Positions 28,052 to 36,302 of a DNA stretch of 64,000 bases are shown in pieces. A program made the translations under genes and the position numbers. Each line of letters begins with the position of its first letter. The first letter of the stretch is position 1. The notes below the pieces were generated by a model, which saw only the letters and a list, made by a program, of their open reading frames with translations, did no database searches and had not been told where the DNA came from. The stretch lies in NCBI GenBank assembly GCA_002813895.1, contig CP024912.1:2480001-2544000 (forward strand), in the 5' to 3' direction. This DNA is from Cyanobacterium sp. HL-69. Lineage in GTDB: Bacteria; Cyanobacteriota; Cyanobacteriia; Cyanobacteriales; Cyanobacteriaceae.

Positions 28052-28128
28052 TATACTTAAATATAAAAATAATTACTTCATCCATTATTTTACCCTTGAT
28101 TGGTTCATACTTAAGTAAAGTGACTATA

Positions 28129-29472
28129 CCTCGAAATCCCACAGAAACAGTTCCTCTGATTGATAACTATTGTTCGTTTTATCGTTCTTTATTTTCCGAT
28201 GTGCGTAATTATGAATATTTTAAATATTTACACTTAGGATTAATTTCAACACTCAAAAGAAAATCTTTGCCAGAAATAAGTGAAATTGTTAATGTTTCCT
28301 CTCAAGGTTTACATCATTTTTTGACAAAATCTAATTGGAATTCATCAGACTTGGAAAAAGTACGTTTAAAATATATTTTAAGTATACTGATTGATACACC
28401 GATTACAGTAATCATTGATGAAACAGGAGATCGTAAAAAGCGGTGCGACCCCGCGTCGGCGAAAGACGCAAGGGAACGCGCACCAAGATAAGGAAATAAC
28501 ACAGATTATACTTCTCGACAATATTTGGGAAGCTTAGGGAAAATAGATCAAGGTATTATAGTATCAGTAAATGTTTATGGTCTTTATAGAAATATTACTT
28601 TCCCTTTAGTGACAAGAATATTCAAACCAAAAAAGACTCTCAAAGAGGGTGATGTTTACAAAACAAAAATAGAATTAGCAAGAGAAATTATCGAGTATTT
28701 AGTAGAGTTAGGTTTTTCTATTAATTTAGTATTAGCTGATAGTTTATATGGGGAAGCATCGACTTTAATTAATGCACTGAGACAAAATAATCTTGATTTT
28801 ATTGTCTCTATTAGAAAAGACCATGGTGTTTGGATGCCAAGTTCACAGACGATAAGAGCGAATAAATGGTACAAATTTAAACGAATTTTTAGTGATGGTA
28901 AAAAAGAAGATAGATACATTAGAGAAATTATTTATGGTCTCAGAAGAGAAATAACTTATTGGCAAATTACTACTAACACAGAAACTATGCCAGAAAACAG
29001 CACTAGTTTTGTAATGACTAACATCCAAAAAACGAGAACTCAACAGAAAAAAACCATGGGAAATTTATATGGTCAACGTACATGGGTAGAGTATGGATTT
29101 CGGCAGTGTAAACAAGAATTAGGCTGGACAGATTATCGTTTAACCAAGGGAGAAGATATAGAAAAATGGTGGGAAATTATTAATAGTGTTTACTGGATGA
29201 TTAGCTTAAAAACTAAACCTATTACAGACTTAATTAATCAAAAAAAAATAGTAGAGACTCAAGATAAGAAAATCTTCATCACAGAAGATTGGCGTGATTT
29301 TAGTAGTTGGAAAAATACATTGATTAACTATCGAATTATGGTTAAACCAATGCTCATCTTTTGCACAATGTTACCTTGGTTAAGAATAATGGAGAGCGAT
29401 TTATTATGGATAGGGTTTAATCATTTACTGAACCACAGCAATAATTGTATGATTCATTTTCTCAGTGGATAA
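28129..29472 (+). pseudogene. IS701-type transposase lacking its start, with a 51-nt stop-bearing insert
   Basis: Reads from the equivalent of codon 12 (PRNPTETVPLIDNY) through IDETGDRKK. After the insert at 28441-28491, whose last codon is TAA, it resumes in frame with GNNTDY. It then continues open for 327 codons to 29472, through LADSLYGEAS and QRTWVEYGFRQCKQELGWTDY, which carries the late catalytic glutamate region. No other stop or frameshift is seen after the insert. It has no start codon context because of the IS630 copy. Confidence 0.75.
28441..28491 (+). repeat. 51-nt GC-rich hairpin insert, copy 2
   Basis: Base-for-base identical to 15455-15505 and at the same codon boundary (after the second lysine of DRKK), although the flanking transposase sequences differ at many positions. 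It folds into one long interrupted hairpin whose 3' foot carries the TAA stop. Confidence 0.9.
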
Positions 29473-29530
29473 ATTCATTTTTTCCGATTAGTTATTTCGG
29501 AAAGTGACAAAAGAAGGATAATCCTTCTAG

Positions 29531-29550
29531 GGACGTAGCATTCTACGTCC
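29531..29550. repeat. Palindrome GGACGTAG-CATT-CTACGTCC
   Basis: A perfect 8-bp inverted repeat 18 bases past the end of the IS701-type element, before the convergent nblS stop. It resembles the palindrome at 135-153. It could act as a terminator for nblS. Confidence 0.55.
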
Positions 29551-29589
29551 TTCACCACCTAAACCACTTTTTCATAAAACCCCACTTCA

Positions 29590-31527
29590 TCAATGAGCCA
29601 CTGGAACTTTTTGTTCTTGAAAAACCTGTAAATCAAACCAAAAAGTAGTACCCACTCCCACTTCACTAACCAAATTAACCTTAGTATGGTGTTTATCAGC
29701 AATATTTTTAACAATCGAAAGTCCTAACCCAGTCCCCTCAAGGGTGTGAACCCTATTTTCTACTCGGAAAAAACGATCAAAAATCGCCTCTTGGTCTTCT
29801 TTAGCAATGCCAATACCCGTGTCTTTCACCTCCACTCGTACATGGGATATTTCTTCTGGTTGCTCAGGGTTATTTCTTACCCCATAGGCATGAATGGTGA
29901 TACTACCATCTTCAAGGGTAAACTTAAGGGCATTACCCACTAAGTTAGTAAACACCTGCAATAGTAAATCATAATGACCCCATACAGGGGGCAATAAAGG
30001 CTCAACATCCCGAATCAATTCAATTTTCTTATCCCTAGCATATAGTTGATAAGTCCTCAAAGTTTGTTCTATGGGTTGGTCTAAATCAAGGGCTTGGAAT
30101 TGGTAACTTCTTGATGACTCTAAGCGAGATAAATCCAACACATCATTAACTAAACGGGTTAATCTATCGGTTTCACTATTGGCAGTTTGTAAAAACTCTA
30201 CTTTTTCGGTTTCTGTCAAATCATCTCCATATTCCGCCAAGGTTTCAATAAAAGATTTTATGTTGAATAAAGGGGTTCTTAATTCGTGGGAAACATTACT
30301 AATAAATTGACTTTTAGCTTCATTTAATTCTACTTCCCTAGTAATGTCTTGAACTGTCATAACAATACCTTTTAAATTCTCTTTATTTTGGTCTAAAACC
30401 TGAGTAATTAAAATTCTAAAAGTATGTTGATTCGGTTCTCTTAAACTAACTCTAAATTCCCCTCTGGTGGGAGAAATATGATAATCTTGATCATTTTCTG
30501 TGTGCCCTTCTTCTACAGAAATGTTCTTCAATGGTTTTTGTAGTTGTTGCCCAATTTCTGAGGGTAAAAAATCTAATAAATATTTACCTATTATTTGTTT
30601 ATCATCCCAACCAAACATTTTATTAGCGGTGGGATTTACTAACACTAATTTTAGTTGAGAATCAAGAAGAATGGCACCGTCGGCAATGGTGGAAACGAGG
30701 GTTTCTAATTTTGCTTTTTCGGCGGTTAATTCTTCAATATTTTGTTCTTCAAATGTTTCTAACCTTTCAGCCATCTCATTAAAACTAAGGATTAATTCCC
30801 CTAATTCTCCCCCTAGGGGTAAATCAATTCTTTGTTTAAAGTTTCCCGCTGCGATGTTTTTAACCCCCAACAATAGTTCTTTAATGGGTTGGGTAATGGT
30901 TAAAGCATTAAATACTCCCCCTAAAATGACCATAGCCCAGATGGAAATAAATACAGCGATGGTTACATCCCTTGTAAGATTGGATGAGGCCACGAGGGTT
31001 GGGTTGGGGTTAATGCCGATGGCGAGGGTGCCTAAAGGTTGATTATCATCCACCAGGGGAACGAATACGTCTGTTACTTGCCCATCGGGGGTGGTATGTT
31101 GTCGTACCATGGGAAGTCTTATGTCGTGATTATAGTCTTCGGGAAGTTCTAGTTTTCTTTGAATGGTGAGGGAGTTTTTGACTTCACTTTGAGAAAAGGG
31201 AATACCGAAAAAAATACTTCCTTCTTGGTCTGCATAGATGATATATCTGACGCTAGAGGTACTGTTGTAAAATCTGCCCGAAAAACGAGCTACCTCCGTC
31301 AAGTTATCTTCAGCAATCAAAGGGGCAACATTACTTGCCAACAAAAGCCCTAAATCCCTGCCAAAACGAGTGTCGTTGATTTGTGCTTCTTGTTGAATGG
31401 AGTTTACTGCCCAAAAAGTTAAACTACTCATGACAAGGGAGACAACAAGGGTAGCTGTTGCCATCAACTTTGTTTGTAGGGTAAATTCTGACCACCAACG
31501 CCCAATAATTTCTTTTAAAAATTGCAC
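29590..31527 (-). CDS. nblS: Sensor histidine kinase NblS (Hik33/DspA)
   Basis: The membrane sensor that works with RpaB and controls high-light, cold, osmotic and nutrient responses in cyanobacteria. The 645-residue protein has two membrane helices (about 20-42 and 185-205) around a sensor loop with RDLGLLLASNVAPLIAEDN, then HAMP (about 206-258) and PAS (about 270-390). HisKA follows with ISNVSHELRTPLFNIKSF, then the ATPase domain (NLVGNALKFT, VKDTGIGI, GTGLGLSIVKNI). The sensor-loop sequence is what identifies NblS rather than another kinase. The start is GTG. It is divergent from the glycosyltransferase gene. Confidence 0.93.
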   Translation of the reverse strand: MQFLKEIIGRWWSEFTLQTKLMATATLVVSLVMSSLTFWAVNSIQQEAQINDTRFGRDLGLLLASNVAPLIAEDNLTEVARFSGRFYNSTSSVRYIIYADQEGSIFFGIPFSQSEVKNSLTIQRKLELPEDYNHDIRLPMVRQHTTPDGQVTDVFVPLVDDNQPLGTLAIGINPNPTLVASSNLTRDVTIAVFISIWAMVILGGVFNALTITQPIKELLLGVKNIAAGNFKQRIDLPLGGELGELILSFNEMAERLETFEEQNIEELTAEKAKLETLVSTIADGAILLDSQLKLVLVNPTANKMFGWDDKQIIGKYLLDFLPSEIGQQLQKPLKNISVEEGHTENDQDYHISPTRGEFRVSLREPNQHTFRILITQVLDQNKENLKGIVMTVQDITREVELNEAKSQFISNVSHELRTPLFNIKSFIETLAEYGDDLTETEKVEFLQTANSETDRLTRLVNDVLDLSRLESSRSYQFQALDLDQPIEQTLRTYQLYARDKKIELIRDVEPLLPPVWGHYDLLLQVFTNLVGNALKFTLEDGSITIHAYGVRNNPEQPEEISHVRVEVKDTGIGIAKEDQEAIFDRFFRVENRVHTLEGTGLGLSIVKNIADKHHTKVNLVSEVGVGTTFWFDLQVFQEQKVPVAH

Positions 31528-31814
31528 CTTTGTTACTTTTATAAAATATCGATAATTTAAAATTGCTTTTGATCACCATGGTAATATGTATGTTGACCAA
31601 AAATTGTGTCGATAGTTTTCAGGTTGATAAGAAATTATAAGTAAAATCTTGTTTCTAATGGTTTTATTTGCTTATAATTCAAGGGTTATAAGATTTTTTT
31701 TACTTTTCTCATTTAACCCTTTGATGGTGTTTTTTTGTGTTAATTATCTCAAAAAGGATATGGTTAGACGAGATCTAGGGTAAAATCATAGGTAATTTAT
31801 TTTGGGTCAAAAGA

Positions 31815-32744
31815 GTGTTTTTTAGTGTCGTTATTCCTACTTATAACCGTCTGCCGATTTTGCAAAAGTGCTTAAGGGCGCTCGAGCAACAGGATTATGA
31901 TTCTGGTTTGATTGATGGTTATGAAATTGTGGTGGTGGATGATGGTTCTACGGATGATACTATTGGCTGGATTGAGCAACAAAAAGCCCACTTTCCCCAT
32001 GTTAGTCTTTTCTTACAAAATCATCAAGGAGCTGCGATCGCCCGTAACCTAGGCATAGAAAAAGCCCAAGGAGACACGATTATTTTTATTGATAGTGATT
32101 TAGTCGTCACTCCCAGTTTTCTGAATGCTCACGCCCAAAGCCTAATCAAAGCCCAAGAAAAACTAGGTCACGATCGCACCTTTACCTATGGAGCAGTAAT
32201 TAACACCGCTAACTTTGATAATCCTACCTCAGAACCCTACAAAATTACTGACTACTCCGCCGCTTATTTTGCGACGGGCAACGTGGCGATCGCCAAAAAA
32301 TGGTTAGAAAAAGTAGGAAAATTTGACCCCAACTTTCGGCAATATGGTTGGGAAGACCTAGAATTAGGAGTCAGACTAAAAAAAATAGGACTAAAACTAA
32401 TCAAAACTCCCGAAGCCGTTGGCTACCATTGGCATCCCCCCTTCAATCTCCAACAAATACCCAAACTCATCGAGCAAGAAATTCAACGGGGAAAAATGGG
32501 CGTAATATTTTATCAAAAACACCCCACCTACGAAGTAAAAATGATGATTCAAATGACCTGGATTCATCGCCTACTGTGGGGCATCCTATCCCTAGGGGGA
32601 AGATTAAACGAAAAAACCATGAAACCCTTATTACAATGGCTCATTGACCAAGGAAAACCCCAACTAGCCCTAGAAATAGCCCGAATCTTCCTCAATTGGT
32701 ACAACGTCCAAGGAGTTTATGAAGCCTACAACACAAGTAAGTAA
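31815..32744 (+). CDS. Family 2 glycosyltransferase
   Basis: A 309-residue GT-A glycosyltransferase. It opens FFSVVIPTYNRLPILQKC and has VVVDDGSTDDT near residue 42, the metal-binding IFIDSDLVVTP near residue 92, and GWEDLELGVRLKK near residue 178 with the catalytic-base region. There is no membrane helix, so it is probably cytosolic or peripheral. The acceptor is unknown. The start is GTG; there is no ATG near the conserved N-terminus. The acidic repeat protein gene follows 121 bases later. Confidence 0.88.
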   Translation: MFFSVVIPTYNRLPILQKCLRALEQQDYDSGLIDGYEIVVVDDGSTDDTIGWIEQQKAHFPHVSLFLQNHQGAAIARNLGIEKAQGDTIIFIDSDLVVTPSFLNAHAQSLIKAQEKLGHDRTFTYGAVINTANFDNPTSEPYKITDYSAAYFATGNVAIAKKWLEKVGKFDPNFRQYGWEDLELGVRLKKIGLKLIKTPEAVGYHWHPPFNLQQIPKLIEQEIQRGKMGVIFYQKHPTYEVKMMIQMTWIHRLLWGILSLGGRLNEKTMKPLLQWLIDQGKPQLALEIARIFLNWYNVQGVYEAYNTSK

Positions 32745-32865
32745 AAATACTTAAAATGATAAAATAAGATTCTTAAATAAATTTTATCAATATAATACTT
32801 TTAGACTAAAAATAAAAAATAGTTCATAACAAATAAAAAATAATATAAATGCGGAGGCATAAGAA

Positions 32866-34563
32866 ATGCAAATAGCTATTGGCATAATAATAGGCATCAT
32901 CATTGGTGCAGTAGTATTGTTTTTAATTAATAAAGGTAAAGTAAATCCCGAAGAAATCGAAAAAGAAAAGCAAAAAGCCCTCAAACAAGCCGAACAAAAT
33001 TTTGAAACTAGAAAACAAGAATTAATCGCATCCTTAAGGCAGGAATATGAAGCCGAATCTGCCCAAACCATTGCCTTACAACAAGATACCTATGAAAACC
33101 AAATCCAGAGCCTAAACACTCAACTAATCGACCTAGAAGACCAAAAAAATCAACTACAAAACGCCCTCAAAGAAGCTCAAGAGACTTCCGCCGATACCAG
33201 CGAACTAGACTCCGCCAAAAGCCAAATTGAGTCCCTAGAAGCCCAAATTGCCCAACTACAACCCCTAGAGTCCGAAATAGAATCCCTACGACAGAGAAGC
33301 TCTCAATTAGAAGAAGAAAAACAAACCTTAGAACAAAGTTACCAAGCTCACATCGAAGAATTAGTTAATAACTATCAACAAGAGTTAGATAACCAAATTA
33401 GAGCAGTAAGGGAAGAATATGAAAATCAAGAAGAATTACCCGAAACTCAACTAGACTTACAACCAGAAAATATTGGTGCTGCGGTTATTCCAGGAGACTA
33501 CATCCAACAACTAGCCGATGATTATCAATCAGAAGGAGAATCTTCTTCCGTAGAACAAGTTCAAGAATTCGGTGAACAAATAACAGAGGATACTCAAGAA
33601 TCTTTAGAGGAATTGACGGACAATGCAGAGGAATTAGCCGAAGACACTGAAGACTGGATTGGTGAGGTAGCCCAAGACACTCAGGAATCTTTAGAAGGAT
33701 TTGCTCAAGAGGGCGAAGAATTTACCGATGAAAACGATGATTGGATGGGTGAGGTAACAGAAAATACCCAAGAATCCTTGGATGAGTTGACCGATAGTAT
33801 GGAAGAATCAACCCAAGAAGCCGAAGATTGGATTGGGGAAGTGGCAGAAAATACCCAAGAGTCTTTAGATGAATTCACTGCCAATGTCGAAGAATTTACC
33901 GAAGAAGCCCAAGATTGGATAGGAGAAATGACCGAAAATGCTCCTGCATCGTTAGATGAATTAGGAGAGGGAGTTTCTGCAACCCTAGAAGGAATGGGAG
34001 AACAATTGTCCGAGGTGATGGATAATATTATGGGAGAAGAATCTTCTGAGGAAGAAATCTCTGATGATGATTCTGATGACTTTGATATTTCCATTTTTGA
34101 TGAGGAAGAATCTGAAGAAGTTGCCACTGTGGATATTAGTGAAGGTGATGATGAGATTTTCGCCGAAATTGACACCGAATTGTCTGATGATGAGGAAGTA
34201 ATTGACTTTGAATCCTTTGATAGCCCTGATGACGCTAATGATGGGCAAGATAATGATTATCAGTTGTCTGGGGATGATTTAGATTTATCGGGTGATGATG
34301 ACGATGAGTTAAATTTCTCTGAATTGGGAATTGAGGATGAAACTTCTTCTTCTGACGATGACTTTAATTTAGATTTAGATTTATCTGGGGATGATGATAA
34401 TGATGAGTTTGATTTAGGTGCTTTGGTGGATGAATCTAATGATTCTGATAGTGCTGAAGTTAATCCTTTTGAGTTAGATAATTCCGAATCTAATGATGAT
34501 GATATAGCTGAATTTGACCTTGATTCTTTACTTGATGATGATGACAACCAAATAAACAAATAA
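32866..34563 (+). CDS. Membrane-anchored, very acidic coiled-coil protein with 29-residue repeats
   Basis: A 565-residue protein not recognised as a known family. An N-terminal helix (IGIIIGIIIGAVVLFLI) anchors it in the membrane. Residues 28-190 are a charged coiled coil. Residues 225-375 hold about four and a half tandem units of 29 residues, each like TQESLDELTDSMEE followed by an acidic linker and DWIGEV. From about 385 to the end the chain is dominated by Asp, Glu and Ser with recurrent LDLSGDDD-like blocks. A strong GGAGG ribosome-binding site precedes the ATG and a clean terminator follows. The role is unknown; a scaffold or ion-buffering surface is a guess. Confidence 0.8.
   Translation: MQIAIGIIIGIIIGAVVLFLINKGKVNPEEIEKEKQKALKQAEQNFETRKQELIASLRQEYEAESAQTIALQQDTYENQIQSLNTQLIDLEDQKNQLQNALKEAQETSADTSELDSAKSQIESLEAQIAQLQPLESEIESLRQRSSQLEEEKQTLEQSYQAHIEELVNNYQQELDNQIRAVREEYENQEELPETQLDLQPENIGAAVIPGDYIQQLADDYQSEGESSSVEQVQEFGEQITEDTQESLEELTDNAEELAEDTEDWIGEVAQDTQESLEGFAQEGEEFTDENDDWMGEVTENTQESLDELTDSMEESTQEAEDWIGEVAENTQESLDEFTANVEEFTEEAQDWIGEMTENAPASLDELGEGVSATLEGMGEQLSEVMDNIMGEESSEEEISDDDSDDFDISIFDEEESEEVATVDISEGDDEIFAEIDTELSDDEEVIDFESFDSPDDANDGQDNDYQLSGDDLDLSGDDDDELNFSELGIEDETSSSDDDFNLDLDLSGDDDNDEFDLGALVDESNDSDSAEVNPFELDNSESNDDDIAEFDLDSLLDDDDNQINK
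33571..33990 (+). repeat. Tandem protein-coding repeat, about 87-bp unit
   Basis: Within the acidic protein gene, four units and a partial fifth encode copies of a TQESLxEL...EDWIGEV pattern. The units share codons such as CAAGAATC(T/C)T and GATTGGAT(T/A)GG, so they arose by duplication, but they have diverged. Confidence 0.75.
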
Positions 34564-34590
34564 TAGTCATTTAAATTAAAATGAAACTCT

Positions 34591-34620
34591 GCCACGCTTC
34601 TTTAGGCGTGGTTTTCGTTT
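34591..34620 (+). terminator. Rho-independent terminator after the acidic protein gene
   Basis: CCACGC (34592-34597) pairs with GCGTGG (34606-34611) across TTCTTTAG, followed by TTTTCGTTTTTT. This is a textbook intrinsic terminator on the plus strand, 28 bases after the stop. It also separates the gene from the convergent ATPase gene. Confidence 0.85.
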
Positions 34621-34624
34621 TTTA

Positions 34625-35053
34625 TTATATCTTTACACCAAAATTTCTTTTAATTGTTAAACAATTTCGATTGTTGGGATGATGTTCATATTTCAATTCA
34701 TCGGCAACTTTTTCTAAGATTTCAATACCCCTTCCTCCTGTCTTCAAATGGTTATCCTTACTGTTTGATTCTTGTGAAGATATTAAATTAAAAGGATTGC
34801 CTTGATCCCAAATTTTGATTTCCAAATTTGAAGGGTTAATGATAATCTCTATTTCGATGGTGGTTTCCGGGGGGAGATTTTTGTGGGCATGACGCACCGC
34901 ATTTGTAAAACCTTCTGCCAAAGCCAACTGACATTCTAGCCAAACTCTTTGATTAATAAATTCTGGTTTTACTTCCTCATATTTCCCTAAAACTTCCCCT
35001 AAACAGAGTAAGTCACTGGGTACAACAAAAGATATTTGTTTAACAGCTTTCAA
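34625..35053 (-). CDS. RsbW-like serine-protein kinase/anti-sigma ATPase
   Basis: A 142-residue protein of the HATPase_c_2 family, related to RsbW/SpoIIAB anti-sigma factors. The N-box is LAEGFTNAVRHAHKN near residue 50, the G1 box is IKIWDQGNPF near residue 80, and the G2 box is GGRGIEILEKVAD near residue 105. Such proteins bind ATP and switch partners with STAS-domain antagonists under PP2C control. No STAS protein is adjacent; a PP2C gene at 46.2 kb is a possible but unproven partner. The start appears to be TTG. Confidence 0.8.
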   Translation of the reverse strand: MKAVKQISFVVPSDLLCLGEVLGKYEEVKPEFINQRVWLECQLALAEGFTNAVRHAHKNLPPETTIEIEIIINPSNLEIKIWDQGNPFNLISSQESNSKDNHLKTGGRGIEILEKVADELKYEHHPNNRNCLTIKRNFGVKI

Positions 35054-35349
35054 AAGTCATTCAATCCTTTATTATTTGACCATTAATGGTTTATTATCTA
35101 TTACACTACAAAAGGCTGAGTTTTTTTGATAATTAGCCATCGGTGAGTGACAACTATCGTTACTAATTATATCTGAACGATCGCCAAGGAGGAATTTTTT
35201 TTCCTTTGGGAATGAAAATGTATAACTTAAAAGTTAGTAATTATGATTAGATGTTAATTAATTTAAGGTTAGCCTTTAAGAATTATGTTTAGCACTTTGA
35301 TAATGCTATTGTAACTCAGATTTATTTTATTAAGATAATTTTTTATATT

Positions 35350-36258
35350 ATGTTTATTTTACCTGAAACTAAGTTTTATTCTTGGAAAAAATATCAATGT
35401 GCTTATACTGAATATGGTTCGGATAATGATTCACAATCTTTACCTTTAGTGTTAATTCATCCTATTGGGGTGGGTTTATCTGGAATATTTTGGCATCGTT
35501 TTTTAAAGGCTATTACTGATTCTGATGGTAATTATAAGGTTTATAATCCCGACTTGTTAGGCTGTGGTGAGAGTGATTTACCTCGTATTGCTTATGATCC
35601 AAAAGATTGGGCTAGTCAGCTAAATATCTTTTTAGAAAATGTGGTCAAAAAACCTTGTATTTTAGTAGTGCAAGGGGCTTCTTTTCCTATCTCTGTTTAT
35701 ATGGCAGCAGGGGATTTAAAGTGTGATTTAATTAAGGGTTTAATTTTGTCTGGACCTCCTGCTTGGAATATTATGACTAATGGGGGTAATAGTAAAATTA
35801 GTGATATTGTTTGGAATGTATTTTTTGATTCTTTTGTGGGTTCTTTGTTTTATAAGTATGCCCAAAGAAGAAAATTTATTGAGTCTTTTTCTATTAAGCA
35901 GTTATTCGCTGAGGCTGATGGGGTAGATGCTGAGTGGTTGGATATGTTGGAAAAGGGTGCTATAGATCCTAAAAATCGCTATGCTGTATTTTCTTTTTTG
36001 GCTGGTTTTTGGCGTAAAGATTATACTAAGTTAATGCAAAAGTTAGATCAGAAAATTTTACTGTTGATAGGTGAAAGTGCTAGTAGTGTTAGCAAGGATG
36101 GTTTTAAGGAAAGTCCTGATCAAAGAATTGAATTGTATGGTAAAAATATTCCTAATTTGGAAGGCAAAAAAATTAGTGGTCGTAATGTTTTGCCCTATGA
36201 GTCAACGGAAGGGTTTTTGAAAGAAGTTAGACTTTTTGTTGACAATTTTTCGGTTTAA
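35350..36258 (+). CDS. Alpha/beta-hydrolase fold protein
   Basis: A 302-residue protein with the alpha/beta-hydrolase layout: LVLIHPIGVGLSG early (oxyanion region), YNPDLLGCGESDLP near residue 75, and a strand-elbow ILVVQGASFPISVY near residue 117 where the nucleophile should sit. The elbow reads G-A-S-F-P rather than GxSxG, so the last glycine is missing. The late Asp and His of the triad are not obvious; the C-terminal third (SVSKDGFKESPDQR) is unusual. It resembles cyanobacterial alpha/beta hydrolases of unknown substrate, possibly with altered catalysis. hisS follows 44 bases later. Confidence 0.7.
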   Translation: MFILPETKFYSWKKYQCAYTEYGSDNDSQSLPLVLIHPIGVGLSGIFWHRFLKAITDSDGNYKVYNPDLLGCGESDLPRIAYDPKDWASQLNIFLENVVKKPCILVVQGASFPISVYMAAGDLKCDLIKGLILSGPPAWNIMTNGGNSKISDIVWNVFFDSFVGSLFYKYAQRRKFIESFSIKQLFAEADGVDAEWLDMLEKGAIDPKNRYAVFSFLAGFWRKDYTKLMQKLDQKILLLIGESASSVSKDGFKESPDQRIELYGKNIPNLEGKKISGRNVLPYESTEGFLKEVRLFVDNFSV

Positions 36259-36302
36259 TTATTAAAGTTTTTTTGTGATTATTTTTTAGGAATTAAGTTT
36301 TG

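Larger units (their letters stand above)
26336..28126 (-). mobile_element. IS630-type element, copy 2, split by an IS5-type element
   Basis: The ends TAGTCAATCA (left) and, inverted, TAGTCACTTT (right) match copy 1 in opposite orientation. Without the 848-base insert and its TA duplication the length is about 941 bases. The right junction lies in the IS701 copy 2 transposase; the left junction is in ordinary DNA after the creatininase gene. The base pair before the left end is CA, not TA, so the two junctions may not come from one insertion event. Confidence 0.8.
28127..29512 (+). mobile_element. IS701-type element, right part (copy 2)
   Basis: Begins at the IS630 junction and ends at the terminal repeat TTTCGGAAAGTGACAAAA (29495-29512), the perfect complement of the left end at 15042. 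The first 90 or so bases of this copy are missing. The remaining sequence is alignable with copy 1 over about 770 bases, with frequent substitutions (about four bases in five identical by eye). Confidence 0.8.

Noticed and set aside
28314-28502. Minus-strand frame with GARSLASFADAGSHRF across the 51-nt insert
   Set aside because: It is the complement of the hairpin insert and exists only because that repeat is GC-rich. There is no start signal and no reason to call it a protein.
33705-34595. Long antisense frames rich in Ser, opposite the acidic protein gene
   Set aside because: They are the mirror of Asp/Glu codons (GAT/GAA read backwards give Ser and Phe codons). They have no ribosome-binding sites and no family resemblance.
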